A stretch of 64,000 nt of DNA from positions 1 to 64,000 of the forward strand of contig JAHHHP010000012.1 of NCBI GenBank assembly GCA_019359275.1. The letters are read 5' to 3'. Shown piece after piece: positions 52,265 through 60,931 of this stretch; positions within the stretch are counted from its first letter, which is position 1, and every line of letters starts with the position of its first letter. The DNA comes from Myxacorys chilensis ATA2-1-KO14 (GTDB lineage: Bacteria > Cyanobacteriota > Cyanobacteriia > Leptolyngbyales > Leptolyngbyaceae). The notes under the pieces were generated by a model. It was not told the DNA's origin. It saw only the letters and a list, made by a program, of their open reading frames with translations, and made no database searches. A program made the position numbers and the translations under genes.

Positions 52265-53179
52265 ATGCCGAACTTCACTCATCAAAATCTTCAAAATCGC
52301 TCCTTCAAAGGGCAGAATCTAGCTGGAGCTGACTTTCAGGGTGCAGATATTCGAGGGTGCAACTTCAAAAATGCTCAGTTGAATGGGGCAAACTTTACAG
52401 GCGCGATCGCAGGTCTGAGCAGACGGCAGAAAATTGGTTTGATCTTGCTGACGGTCAGCGTTGCACTCGTTAGTGGAGATGCAGTTTCTCGGCTCGTGTT
52501 TAATACGATCTCACAACCGCCCCTGGACAAGAGTGCAGGATTCATTCCTGTTCTGGCTATCATCCTCAGTGTAACGAGCGTTTGTTCCGCGTTGGCGGCG
52601 CTATGGCCTAACACGAAACGAGGACAAATCGCTCGAATCACCACTGCGACTTTATGCGGTGCATTAATGGGATTCACTATCGCCTTCTTTTACGGATCAG
52701 CACTGCGCGATTATCTCACGCTCTACGAGTTACATCAGCCAAATACAATATCGCTAGAGCTTTATGACGCGGCTCAACGCCTAGCCGGACAGCGCACTAG
52801 ACTAGCTCAGCGAGGAATCGTGATTGGAGCGATCGCGCTCCTACTGTTGACGCGATTTAGACATACTCCAGCCTTTAAAGTCGCGATCGCTACTGCCGGA
52901 ACCATTGCCAGCTATGGGGCTGCTTTCTTCTGGGGAACAACAGCAGGCGCGTTTCTCAGTACGCATGAGTTTGGGCTTGGAGTGTTACTAAGCCTTGTGA
53001 CGGTGTTCTACTTGGGGTGTACAACTCTGTCGCTGCGATCGATTGTCTACCAGTGGAAAAACGTCACTGGCACATCGTTTCGAGAAGCAGATTTGACGAA
53101 CGCAACGTTTAAAAACACAGACTTACGACACACAGACTTTTCTAAAGCGATCGGCTACATCGCTACAGATCTGAGGTAA
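52265..53179 (+). CDS. Membrane protein flanked by pentapeptide repeats
   Basis: 304 residues. Residues 1-45 are pentapeptide repeats (QNLQNRSFKGQNLAGADFQGADIRGCNFKNAQLNGANFTGA), then about six TM helices (residues 55-250) with no known transporter motif, then a second short pentapeptide stretch at the C-terminus (TSFREADLTNATFKNTDLRHTDF). Pentapeptide caps at both ends of a membrane core suggest that the two halves come together as one beta helix in the cytosol. Function unknown. Confidence 0.65.
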   Translation: MPNFTHQNLQNRSFKGQNLAGADFQGADIRGCNFKNAQLNGANFTGAIAGLSRRQKIGLILLTVSVALVSGDAVSRLVFNTISQPPLDKSAGFIPVLAIILSVTSVCSALAALWPNTKRGQIARITTATLCGALMGFTIAFFYGSALRDYLTLYELHQPNTISLELYDAAQRLAGQRTRLAQRGIVIGAIALLLLTRFRHTPAFKVAIATAGTIASYGAAFFWGTTAGAFLSTHEFGLGVLLSLVTVFYLGCTTLSLRSIVYQWKNVTGTSFREADLTNATFKNTDLRHTDFSKAIGYIATDLR

Positions 53180-53209
53180 AGTCAGCTATACCCGACCACG
53201 AATAGTGCT

Positions 53210-53419
53210 ATGGATCTGCTACTGCTTGGGGCTGCGATCGTTGTTACGTTTTTGGTATTCACATGGCTTGTCAAAGTGGTTAAAGCCACGGTAAAAACGG
53301 CACTTCTAGTTGCGATTGTGCTGTTTGGCTTGCAGTTTATTGGCATTGGGCCTGACAAGGTGACACAAGAGATCGGTCAAATCGGTCAATTCCTGTGGCA
53401 ACTCGTGCAGGGCAAATAA
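53210..53419 (+). CDS. 69-residue small membrane protein
   Basis: ATG 53210, 30 bases after the previous stop. The product has two close hydrophobic stretches (LLLLGAAIVVTFLVFTWLV and TALLVAIVLFGLQFIGIG) and a soluble C-terminal tail ending VTQEIGQIGQFLWQLVQGK, which is an amphipathic helix. The family is not recognised; it probably shares a transcript with the pentapeptide/membrane gene. Confidence 0.5.
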   Translation: MDLLLLGAAIVVTFLVFTWLVKVVKATVKTALLVAIVLFGLQFIGIGPDKVTQEIGQIGQFLWQLVQGK

Positions 53420-53780
53420 AGTATCGCTGTACGATTGATAGAAGCGATCGCCCTCAAGCCACACAGAAAATGAGGACATTGATGCAACTTGAGACGCATG
53501 AGCGAGTCTGCTCACTTCGACCCTAAAGGCCATCGAAACTCAGCTTGATGCATCGTCACTGCCACGCTCACGTACATGCAACAGGGACGATAACTGCGAC
53601 TCTGGTATTCTTGACATAGAACCAGGTTGGAGAGGAGCTAGATGCACGGAAATGGGTAAGTCCAGAGCGATGTCGGAGAAATGACCCTCAGCTTAGGTTA
53701 ACTGATGTCTCCTAAATTCTTGAATAGTTTTGCGACAGAACCATTTCTATTGAGTATAGGAAAGATACAATTTCAGAGAA
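53420..53780. other. Spacer upstream of the XdhC gene
   Basis: A 361-bp spacer. The DNA between about 53630 and 53700 has several short purine-rich runs and partial complementarities, but I could not build a convincing molybdenum-cofactor riboswitch or other known element. No gene with a ribosome site is seen. Confidence 0.35.
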
Positions 53781-54764
53781 ATGATTTATTTCGAGCTTGT
53801 GAGCGATTTTTATCGACAACTAGCCGTTGAACTAGCTAAACAACCAGTTGTTTTAGCAACGGTAACTCAAATCTTTGGATCTGCACCTAGAGAAGTTGGA
53901 GCAAAAATGTTCATTTGTGCAGACAGACGAGCCGTAGGCACAATTGGAGGGGGTGCTGGAGAGGCGAAAGTGTGCGAACAGGCACTTCAAATTTTGAAGA
54001 CAAACACAAAACAATTTGTCGAAATCGATCTTTCCGGGGATCCCGGACGAAACACGGAGGGCGTTTGTGGCGGACAAATGCTCGTTTGGCTGGAACGATG
54101 GGATAAGTCTCTTTTACCGTTAGTCGAGCAAATCATATTTGCACTAGACAGCGGGGAACCTGCCGCGATCGTGACTCCTTTTGATCAAGCGCCTTACCTG
54201 GTGCCGGAATGGATTGAAACACCGCAGCTAACAGCGACTGGATGTTTTGTTGACCCGATCGACATTCCTCCGGTGTTACTAATTATTGGTGCAGGACATA
54301 TTGCGGTGCAACTAGCGCGTGTGGCGCATCTCGCTGGATTCCAAATTATTGTGACTGACGATCGCGCTGAACTCACCACAGTTGAGCGATTTCCTAATGC
54401 TTCGTTATTAACAACCTCGATGGATCAGGCGATACAAAGCATTTCCTGTGCTCGCTCTCCCTATATCGCCCTTGTAACTCGTGGTGTTGAGCAAGACGTG
54501 AACGCGCTGAAAAGATTGCTGACCTACTCAATGAATTACATCGGCATGATTGGAAGCCGCAATCGTATTCAACACGTCTCTCAAACATTGGCTGATCAAG
54601 GAGAAAATATAAGCTTTCTAAAAAAGATTCATGCTCCAATTGGGCTAGAGATTGGTGCTCTCACACCTGAAGAAATTGCAATCAGCATTTGTGCAGAATT
54701 AATTCAAGTCCGTCGAGGTGGGACAGCCCACACAATGAGTGAAATGGAATCGCTTTTTTCTTGA
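53781..54764 (+). CDS. XdhC-family protein
   Basis: 327 residues. XdhC N-terminal domain (VLATVTQIFGSAPREVGAKMFICADRRAVGTIGGGAGEAKV; EGVCGGQMLVWLE) and C-terminal Rossmann domain (VLLIIGAGHIAVQLARVAHLAGFQIIVTDDR; YIGMIGSRNRI; PIGLEIGALTPEEIAISICAELIQVRRG). XdhC binds molybdenum cofactor and loads it, after sulfuration, into xanthine dehydrogenase-type enzymes. No xanthine dehydrogenase or cofactor gene lies in the window, so the client is unknown. Confidence 0.88.
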   Translation: MIYFELVSDFYRQLAVELAKQPVVLATVTQIFGSAPREVGAKMFICADRRAVGTIGGGAGEAKVCEQALQILKTNTKQFVEIDLSGDPGRNTEGVCGGQMLVWLERWDKSLLPLVEQIIFALDSGEPAAIVTPFDQAPYLVPEWIETPQLTATGCFVDPIDIPPVLLIIGAGHIAVQLARVAHLAGFQIIVTDDRAELTTVERFPNASLLTTSMDQAIQSISCARSPYIALVTRGVEQDVNALKRLLTYSMNYIGMIGSRNRIQHVSQTLADQGENISFLKKIHAPIGLEIGALTPEEIAISICAELIQVRRGGTAHTMSEMESLFS

Positions 54765-54858
54765 AGAACGTGAGCGTTCAAGCGTCTAGAAATGTAAGTA
54801 GTTTGTGATGATTTATTATCTTACGCATGATTTTTTAGACGCTACCTAAGTACAAGGT

Positions 54859-54892
54859 GACAGGAAGCGAGAACTGTCACAGTCTTCCTGTC
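54859..54892. repeat. Nested hairpin after the XdhC gene
   Basis: Outer 9-bp stem GACAGGAAG/CTTCCTGTC (54859-54867 and 54884-54892) enclosing an inner ACTG/CAGT hairpin (54873-54883) with a 5-nt left bulge. It lies about 95 bases after the XdhC stop. There is no T tract, so terminator function is uncertain. Confidence 0.45.
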
Positions 54893-54987
54893 GTGTGGTT
54901 TCTAAAGAATGATTTGATTACTATGAAGCCGCTTAGCTATTGATGCTACGTTCATCAGCAGTTCTGTAAAAGTAGATAAGGAATGTT

Positions 54988-55317
54988 ATGGAGTTTGGAA
55001 GAATACAATTTACTAAGCCTGCCAGCTTTCGACATTTACTTGGTCTCTTTGCTACTGCCTTTTTAAAGCGGAGGAAAATTTATGACTATACCCATCTTGA
55101 ACCAGGAACAGATTATGTATTTGAAGCGATCGGGCAGGGAAAGACTGGACAGATGACCGGCTGCGGCAAAGGAATTACACCAGGAGATCGTCTAATTTTG
55201 AGTCAAGCGGGTGAGAATGTAGAGTATCAGGTTGAAGAAATCAGTTACTACGCAAATCCCTCTATCATGTGGACAGCCCTGCTAACCAAGATTTCGCCCG
55301 TCAAGGATGCGCGCTGA
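54988..55317 (+). CDS. 109-residue hypothetical, possible cyanobacterial family
   Basis: Starts at ATG 54988 with AAGGA upstream. Sequence includes RRKIYDYTHLEPGTDYVFEAIGQGKTGQMTGCGKGITPGDRLILSQAGENVEYQVEEISYYANPSIMWTALLTKI, a small beta-rich domain with a central GITPGDRLIL strand-turn-strand. There is no signal peptide or TM segment. The pattern looks like a compact conserved beta-barrel-type fold; I do not recognise the family. It stands alone. Confidence 0.55.
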   Translation: MEFGRIQFTKPASFRHLLGLFATAFLKRRKIYDYTHLEPGTDYVFEAIGQGKTGQMTGCGKGITPGDRLILSQAGENVEYQVEEISYYANPSIMWTALLTKISPVKDAR

Positions 55318-55472
55318 AAGACCCAGGAATCGAAAAAAGGCGTTGCTGGAGTCTAGTACGAATGTGTAAGAGCAATCCTGCGTAATTGTCCTTCACGCGA
55401 AGGCACATACAGAGGTGTGCCCATACCATTAAAAAGACCGTATCTAAAACTAAAACTCAGTAATGCCCTAAA

Positions 55473-55533
55473 AGTTTTCGGTTAAGCAGGCCAAGGTTGA
55501 GTAACTGACTCACGCCAATCCTTCCCGAAAACT
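55473..55533. ncRNA. Candidate hairpin element in the 55.3-55.8 kb spacer
   Basis: AGTTTTCGG (55473-55481) and CCGAAAACT (55525-55533) are perfect 9-bp arms. The 43 nt between contain a further nested GAGT/ACTC pairing around AACTG. The 61-nt element could be a structured RNA or a palindromic protein site; it matches no known class that I can name. Confidence 0.3.
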
Positions 55534-55589
55534 GAAAAACAAGCACTACGGTTTGAGTTCCCAAGGTAATTTCGCTACAGGGCTGTGTC

Positions 55590-55620
55590 TACGTAGAATA
55601 TACTACGTAAATCAACGTAG
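55590..55620. promoter_or_regulatory. TACGTAG inverted repeat plus extra half-site
   Basis: TACGTAG (55590-55596) and CTACGTA (55603-55609) are perfect arms 6 bases apart, with a third half-site ACGTAG at 55615-55620. It lies about 160 bases upstream of the YdcF gene in AT-rich DNA, typical of an operator with accessory site. Confidence 0.4.
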
Positions 55621-55777
55621 AAAACTCAATAATTACAGAATATAGTTCAAAATTCATCAAAACTATATATTTCTAGTTGAGCTATTTAGCCCCTGTATAG
55701 ACTGCTATGGTCGCCGTTGAGAATTAATCCTGAATACTGTAAAAGTTCAGGTATCTTATCTGTGTCTTCAACATGAA

Positions 55778-56482
55778 ATGGCGGTTTTCATTGTTCTAGC
55801 CGCGCTCGGTGTTCTTTGGCTGATTGCTTCTCGCCGTTGGCGGCGTCGAGTTATTTTGCCAACGGCGATCGCAGTCGTGCTGTACATTGTTCTCACTGCG
55901 CCACCCACAGTTGAACTTGCGCTCAAAGCATTCGTATTGCCATTACCAAAAGATGCTGGAGAGCCGGTGGATGCGATGGTGATCCTGGGTCGAGGAGAAC
56001 CTTCTCGTTATCAACGAGTCGACCTTGCTGCTCAACAATGGCGGGCAGGGCGCACCTCAAAAATCTTTGCAAGTGGTCGCTTGGATGCAATACGGATTCT
56101 CGAAGACTTAAAAAAGCAAGGAATTCCTGTACAAAGGCTAGGAGGTGAAGAATGTTCTTTGACAACTGAAGAAAATGGGTTGTTTACCTCAGTAATTTTG
56201 GAGCCTCAACAAAATCAGAAAATTCTGCTTATTACTGATGCTCCGCACATGCTGCGATCGTTTCTCGTGTTCCAGCGTTTCGGCTATACGTCAATTCCTC
56301 AAGTGAGTGCGCTTTCTACAACGTGGAGTGCGAAAAAGAAAGCCAGAGTGATGATGCGCGAAGTAGTGGGACTGGTAAGCTACGGTTTGGCTGGACGGCT
56401 AAAGCCTCAAACGGCGGTTGAAATGGCTCATTCTCAAAAGAGTGCTGTCCAAAAATTAACGGCTTGGAATTGTAAAGTTTAG
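55778..56482 (+). CDS. YdcF/ElyC-type (DUF218) membrane protein
   Basis: 234 residues. Two TM helices at the N-terminus (to about residue 55), then the DUF218 domain: VDAMVILGRGEPSRYQRVDLAAQQWRAGRTSKIFASGRLDAIRILEDLKKQGIPVQRLGGEECSLTTEENGLFTSVIL and ILLITDAPHMLRSFLVFQRFG. ElyC/YdcF/SanA proteins influence peptidoglycan or envelope polysaccharide assembly; the exact reaction is not settled. It lies about 90 bases before the kinase gene and may be co-transcribed. Confidence 0.85.
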   Translation: MAVFIVLAALGVLWLIASRRWRRRVILPTAIAVVLYIVLTAPPTVELALKAFVLPLPKDAGEPVDAMVILGRGEPSRYQRVDLAAQQWRAGRTSKIFASGRLDAIRILEDLKKQGIPVQRLGGEECSLTTEENGLFTSVILEPQQNQKILLITDAPHMLRSFLVFQRFGYTSIPQVSALSTTWSAKKKARVMMREVVGLVSYGLAGRLKPQTAVEMAHSQKSAVQKLTAWNCKV

Positions 56483-56573
56483 TCGCGATCGCAACAATAG
56501 CGGGTGCTAGTTTTCCCGTAGACTTAAAGACTCGCTGTTTGTGCAATAGCGTTTAGGGAATTTGAAGCTGATT

Positions 56574-58316
56574 ATGAATAACTTCCCCAATTTTGCTCAG
56601 TATCATTATCGAGCCGAGAAAGAACTAGGACATAATCGGGCTGGCGGACGTGTCACCTATCTCGCAACAGACACCCGAACTCAGCAACAAGTTGTGATCA
56701 AGCAATTTCAGTTTGCTAAATCGCAAAGCTGGGCAGACTACGATAGCTATGAGCGCGAAATTCAGGTTCTGCGGGAGTTGGATCATCCAGGTATTCCGCG
56801 TTATCTCGATTCTGTGCAGACCGAAGACGGGTTTTGCATGATTCAAGAATACAAGCGGGCGGATTCTTTGGCCGTGCCCCGAAGTTTTGCTCCAGATGAA
56901 GTTCGTCAAATTGCGATCGCGGCGTTGGAAATCTTGGTTTATCTACAGATTCGCATTCCTCCTGTGATTCACCGAGACATCAAGCCAGGAAATCTACTCG
57001 TTGATGACGCCCGTCAAGTTTATCTAGTTGATTTTGGCTTTGCTCGTGTTGGAGAAGGCGAGGTTGGTGTCAGCAGCGTGGTAAAAGGAACGCTGGGCTT
57101 TATGCCACCAGAGCAGCTATTCAATCGACAGTTGAGCGCCGCTTCTGATCTATACGGGCTGGGCATGACGCTAATTTGTCTACTCACAGGAACGAAGTCG
57201 GATCAAATTGGTGAACTCGTTGATATCAGTTACAAAGTCAGTTTTAAGCATTTAGTTTCTAGGCTGAATGATCAGTGGATTCAATGGCTGGAAAAGATGG
57301 TCGAACCTAAATTGAAAGACCGTTTTCCAAATGCCTTGGCAGCGTTAGCCGCAGTTCCTAAGTCTCCAATTCGCCCACCAGAAGTACACTTGAGCCGATC
57401 TACACTCGTCTTGAATGCAGAACGGTCGGGAGATGTGTTGACGCAAACCGTATCGCTCACCAATCCGATTCCAGACACAACCTTGGCGGGGCATTGGGAA
57501 ATGGCACCCCATCCTCAAGATCCTCATCCAGACCTCTACCAATGGATCACGGTTGAACCAACTACGTTTGTGGGAAACAGCGCCGACTTTCAGATCACGA
57601 TTGAGACAGGCAGGCTCCTAGCAGGCAAGCTTTATTCCCGTAAGTTGTTACTACACACCAATACATTGACCACGACCTACGCACTGAATCTTCAAATTCA
57701 AACGGTACAGATTCCAGTTGCGTCTCCGATGCGTTCCTATAGATTACTAGCGCTCTTGGGACTCACTTGCTTGGGGTTGGGTTGGTTTACAGGTTGGGGT
57801 GTACAACGATTGGAAATCGCTACTTCATCAGTCGAATTTGGTGCTATTTTGGGCAGTGCGATTGGGCTAGAGGGTTCAGCTTGGTTAATGCGATCTTCGG
57901 GCTGGCGCGTTGGAGCAACTTCCAGTACGTTTGCCGCAACGGTATTGGGAGGAACAATGTTGGTACATGCTCTCTCAAGTAGTATTGCAACCGTGATTGG
58001 CTCAACAGTGGTTTTTAGCGCCGGGTTGGGAGGCGTGAGCGGCGCACTGAGCGGCCTGGTAACGGGAACTGCGATCGAGAAGCTGCTAGTAGAGAGAGAG
58101 CAGAAGCATGTTGTGATGGTTTCTTCTATGCTCACTGCAGCTTTGGGAATGAGCTTAGGCTTAAGTTCAAGCTTTAACTTTGCGAATTCTGGATTGCTGA
58201 TGCTAGCTGGAATCAATAGCCTAGCACTAATTGTTCTGATCACTTACCGCCAATTGCGACGGGCGAAGACGATTTTTACTCAGCGCAAATCTGAACGGCT
58301 TTTAATCAAACCATAA
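56574..58316 (+). CDS. Membrane-anchored Ser/Thr protein kinase
   Basis: About 580 residues from ATG 56574 (a TTG at 56562 is in frame but weaker). Kinase domain at residues 10-275: VVIKQFQF with the ATP-site Lys, HRDIKPGNLLV with catalytic Asp135, DFGFARV, and a PEQLF-type activation segment. An Ig-like beta domain follows (about 285-400; VHLSRSTLVLNAERSGDVLTQTVSLTNP), then six or so Gly-rich TM segments. The PknB-type PASTA repeats are absent. This architecture (kinase, beta domain, C-terminal membrane region) points to a signal relayed between membrane and cytosol. Confidence 0.85.
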   Translation: MNNFPNFAQYHYRAEKELGHNRAGGRVTYLATDTRTQQQVVIKQFQFAKSQSWADYDSYEREIQVLRELDHPGIPRYLDSVQTEDGFCMIQEYKRADSLAVPRSFAPDEVRQIAIAALEILVYLQIRIPPVIHRDIKPGNLLVDDARQVYLVDFGFARVGEGEVGVSSVVKGTLGFMPPEQLFNRQLSAASDLYGLGMTLICLLTGTKSDQIGELVDISYKVSFKHLVSRLNDQWIQWLEKMVEPKLKDRFPNALAALAAVPKSPIRPPEVHLSRSTLVLNAERSGDVLTQTVSLTNPIPDTTLAGHWEMAPHPQDPHPDLYQWITVEPTTFVGNSADFQITIETGRLLAGKLYSRKLLLHTNTLTTTYALNLQIQTVQIPVASPMRSYRLLALLGLTCLGLGWFTGWGVQRLEIATSSVEFGAILGSAIGLEGSAWLMRSSGWRVGATSSTFAATVLGGTMLVHALSSSIATVIGSTVVFSAGLGGVSGALSGLVTGTAIEKLLVEREQKHVVMVSSMLTAALGMSLGLSSSFNFANSGLLMLAGINSLALIVLITYRQLRRAKTIFTQRKSERLLIKP

Positions 58317-58382
58317 ACGTGATCGGATTGAACTCTGGTATCCACTTGTAGGCAAATGTCTGTTTTCCGTAGCTAGAATCTG

Positions 58383-59519
58383 ATGAGCTTATCAAGTATG
58401 AATCAACCTGAACTCAGCATTCAAGAAAATTCCACTAATTCTAGGCTACTAGGGATTGACTGGTGTCGTGGGCTGGCTGCTTATGCAGTAGTGTTAGTAC
58501 ATTCGGGCGATGAAACTTGGGGTCTTCCAATCAGTCAAGAAGCGATCGCGTTCAGATTGCTCTTTTATTTCGCAGTGCCATTCTTTCTGGCCACCGCCTT
58601 CTACTTTCTAACTCGTAAGTCAACTATCGATCTTTCTTCAAAGTTTTGGAAGTCTAGAATTCAGCGCATTGTTATTCCTTATGTTGTTTGGAGCGTTATC
58701 TATCTCATTGTCCGAGCAATTTTTTTTCTAGCGGCACACAAGCCAGAACGCCTCGCTGAGCTTTTTCAAGATCCATTAGGACTCGTTTTCTTTGGCCGCG
58801 CTTCCTATCAGCTTTACTTTTTGCCACTTCTGCTAGCAGGTACTTCCTTACTTCTAGTTGCAAAATATTTGGTCGATCGCAAAATCAACCTGCTGGGACT
58901 AACCGTTATCGCAGTGGGAGGCATTGCAGTCAACCAACTTATCTATACGACTGGAAATGGATTCCAGCTAGGAGAAGGGATTGCGTTTGCTAGCCTATTG
59001 AAGTGGATACCTGGTGGAATTGGGTATGCGATCGCTCGGGTTATACTCGTTGAAATCGTCTGGGCTATTTGGTGTGTTCCTTACATTTTCACCGCTTTAA
59101 TTTTGCATCGCCTCCTAGCTAAGCCAGAATCGAGGCTACAACCACAACCCCTAACGATTTTGTTTCTAGTTCTGTTCATTCTGACAGCGACGTTTGGAAA
59201 GGTATGGTTACCTCATTCCTTACAAGAGGTGTTGGTTGCCTATTTCCTACTCCTTGTTGGGATCTTTGGCTCGAATCACTTTAAGAAGAGCAGATTAGCT
59301 GCAAGCCTCGGAGCTTGTTCTTTTGGAATTTACCTAATTCACCCAATTCCGATGAACATTGTTAAAGTTCTGCTTGCCAAAGTGTTTCCTTCACTGGCTC
59401 AGCAAGTATCGATCGCTTCAATGCTAGCTTTTTCTGTATCTAGCTTTTTACTGAGCTGGCTCATCGTTTCTCTTCTGAACAGGCACAAATGGCTAGTTAA
59501 ATACGTGTTTGGAACCTAG
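58383..59519 (+). CDS. Acyltransferase-3 family membrane protein
   Basis: 378 residues with about ten TM helices. The family signature is at the start: RLLGIDWCRGLAAYAVVLVHSGDETWG (conserved Arg and His), then AVPFFLATAFYFLTRK and RIQRIVIPYVVWSVIYLIV; the C-terminal GACSFGIYLIHP is also typical. These enzymes O-acetylate or succinylate surface sugars or lipids at the membrane. It is convergent with the polymerase gene and probably belongs to the same polysaccharide cluster. Confidence 0.88.
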   Translation: MSLSSMNQPELSIQENSTNSRLLGIDWCRGLAAYAVVLVHSGDETWGLPISQEAIAFRLLFYFAVPFFLATAFYFLTRKSTIDLSSKFWKSRIQRIVIPYVVWSVIYLIVRAIFFLAAHKPERLAELFQDPLGLVFFGRASYQLYFLPLLLAGTSLLLVAKYLVDRKINLLGLTVIAVGGIAVNQLIYTTGNGFQLGEGIAFASLLKWIPGGIGYAIARVILVEIVWAIWCVPYIFTALILHRLLAKPESRLQPQPLTILFLVLFILTATFGKVWLPHSLQEVLVAYFLLLVGIFGSNHFKKSRLAASLGACSFGIYLIHPIPMNIVKVLLAKVFPSLAQQVSIASMLAFSVSSFLLSWLIVSLLNRHKWLVKYVFGT

Positions 59520-59542
59520 CTGAGAAGTTGCAGAAGGGAGAG

Positions 59543-60931
59543 CTAGACATTTAATCTTTCTACCTGAATAGAATCAGGGCTGACCTCTAATGTTTCTGCT
59601 GCCTCCTTTCTAAGTCGCCGTTCTTGCCACGGTAATCCCAGCAGAAAGGCCATCGAGATCATATAACCTGGTTCTTCCATTTGAGTAAAAATGCAGCCTA
59701 TTACAAATACACTCAGTAGAGTGACTTTCAAAGTATCATCTAGACCAAAGTATCGCCAGACTAAGTAGCCTAGATAGAGGTAAGCACCTAATCCTAAGAC
59801 TCCTAAATCGCCCCAAATTCCAGCCCAACCAAAAATGGGACTGAAGATACTAGAGCCACTTGTGAGCCAGAAGCCAGCCACAAAATCCATAGATTGTTGA
59901 CCGATCGGTGTAGTAGTAGAACCGAGAGGACCCAAGAGATCTGGATAATCTCTAAGAAACCATGCGCCTAAACGACTTACAGTATGTCCTGGTCCAAGTC
60001 CCAGTAGCCAGTTCAAGGGAGACTCATAATGACTGAGGATGGAACGAATTGAATAGAATTTCGCATACCAGGCTAAGCCATCAGACCCATAGAGTTCTGG
60101 TCTTGCCCAAGCGGTGTATGGCTTGAATGCTTCTACATTTTGTGCGCACCATACTCCGATGAACCCAACTAGAAGGAGACCAATCAATAGTTTTAGGGTT
60201 TTGCCAACGTCTTTTGAACTCACTAGGATCAACAGCAAACATGCAACTCCATAGGCAAGAACAAGTTGCTTAGAGTCAGAAAATAAAAGATGCCAAACCG
60301 CTGCGATCGCGACAACAATTCGTATCCACAGGGGAACCGTTTTCTGATTGAAAAAGTAGACAGCGAATGCGAAAGATACGGTAGCGGAAACATAATTGCC
60401 CGCCCCCGACAAAAAGAATACTCCTCCACATCCATCAGTCCCATTGAATCCGCCTTGATCAATTGGTCCACCTGCACTAAGTTGACCCGAGTCAATTAGA
60501 GGCTTCTGAGCCGCAGCTAGTAGAAAATTAATCAGTACAGAGTAATAAAGAAAATTCCTGATTGTTATGAATGATTTGATCGTCAAAGGAATACAACTGA
60601 AGGCTAGTAGAAACATGAAAGGTTCGCCAAGCATCATGAAGCTCACGATCGCATTAATGAGACCGGCGTCGTTCCAGAGTGCACTAGCAATTGTCACTGA
60701 AAACAGCCCCAACAATCCTCCTAGAAGCGAAAGACAGAGCGAAATCTGCTTAGAATCTTTAGTGCGAGTTGTGAAGAGGGCGATCGCACACACGACAGGA
60801 ATGATGGCAAAGTGTAGCAAATTGAGCAGAGCAAAATGGGTCGTTGTAGCAGCGATCCGCGAGTAGAAAATACTACAGAAGGCAACAATGATCAAGATCG
60901 AGTTTTTCAAGTATGCTTTCGGCTGTTGCAT
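59543..60931 (-). CDS. O-antigen ligase/polymerase-like (Wzy/WaaL) membrane protein
   Basis: 462 residues, about twelve TM helices. The large extracytoplasmic loop (residues about 270-370) contains YSIRSILSHYESPLNWLLGLGPGHTVSRLG, the usual form of the GxGxG-type motif in Wzy/WaaL and PelG-like polymerases, and a following loop with GAWFLRDYP. It probably polymerises undecaprenyl-linked repeat units of a surface polysaccharide. Its ATG directly follows the TAA of the upstream glycosyltransferase, so the pair are translationally coupled. Confidence 0.75.
   Translation of the reverse strand: MQQPKAYLKNSILIIVAFCSIFYSRIAATTTHFALLNLLHFAIIPVVCAIALFTTRTKDSKQISLCLSLLGGLLGLFSVTIASALWNDAGLINAIVSFMMLGEPFMFLLAFSCIPLTIKSFITIRNFLYYSVLINFLLAAAQKPLIDSGQLSAGGPIDQGGFNGTDGCGGVFFLSGAGNYVSATVSFAFAVYFFNQKTVPLWIRIVVAIAAVWHLLFSDSKQLVLAYGVACLLLILVSSKDVGKTLKLLIGLLLVGFIGVWCAQNVEAFKPYTAWARPELYGSDGLAWYAKFYSIRSILSHYESPLNWLLGLGPGHTVSRLGAWFLRDYPDLLGPLGSTTTPIGQQSMDFVAGFWLTSGSSIFSPIFGWAGIWGDLGVLGLGAYLYLGYLVWRYFGLDDTLKVTLLSVFVIGCIFTQMEEPGYMISMAFLLGLPWQERRLRKEAAETLEVSPDSIQVERLNV

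Larger units (their letters stand above)
55318..55777. other. Spacer upstream of the YdcF gene
   Basis: A 460-bp spacer. It contains the 61-nt inverted repeat at 55473-55533, the TACGTAG sites at 55590-55620, and an AT-rich stretch (TATATATT near 55666) that could be a -10 region for the YdcF gene. No coding frame with a start signal. Confidence 0.4.

Noticed and set aside
53600-53780. Possible molybdenum-cofactor riboswitch before xdhC
   Set aside because: The context is suggestive, but I could not find the conserved stems of that class; only short unpaired purine runs are present.
57737-58243. 168-codon minus-strand frame
   Set aside because: Antisense to the Gly-rich TM region of the Ser/Thr kinase; no start signal.
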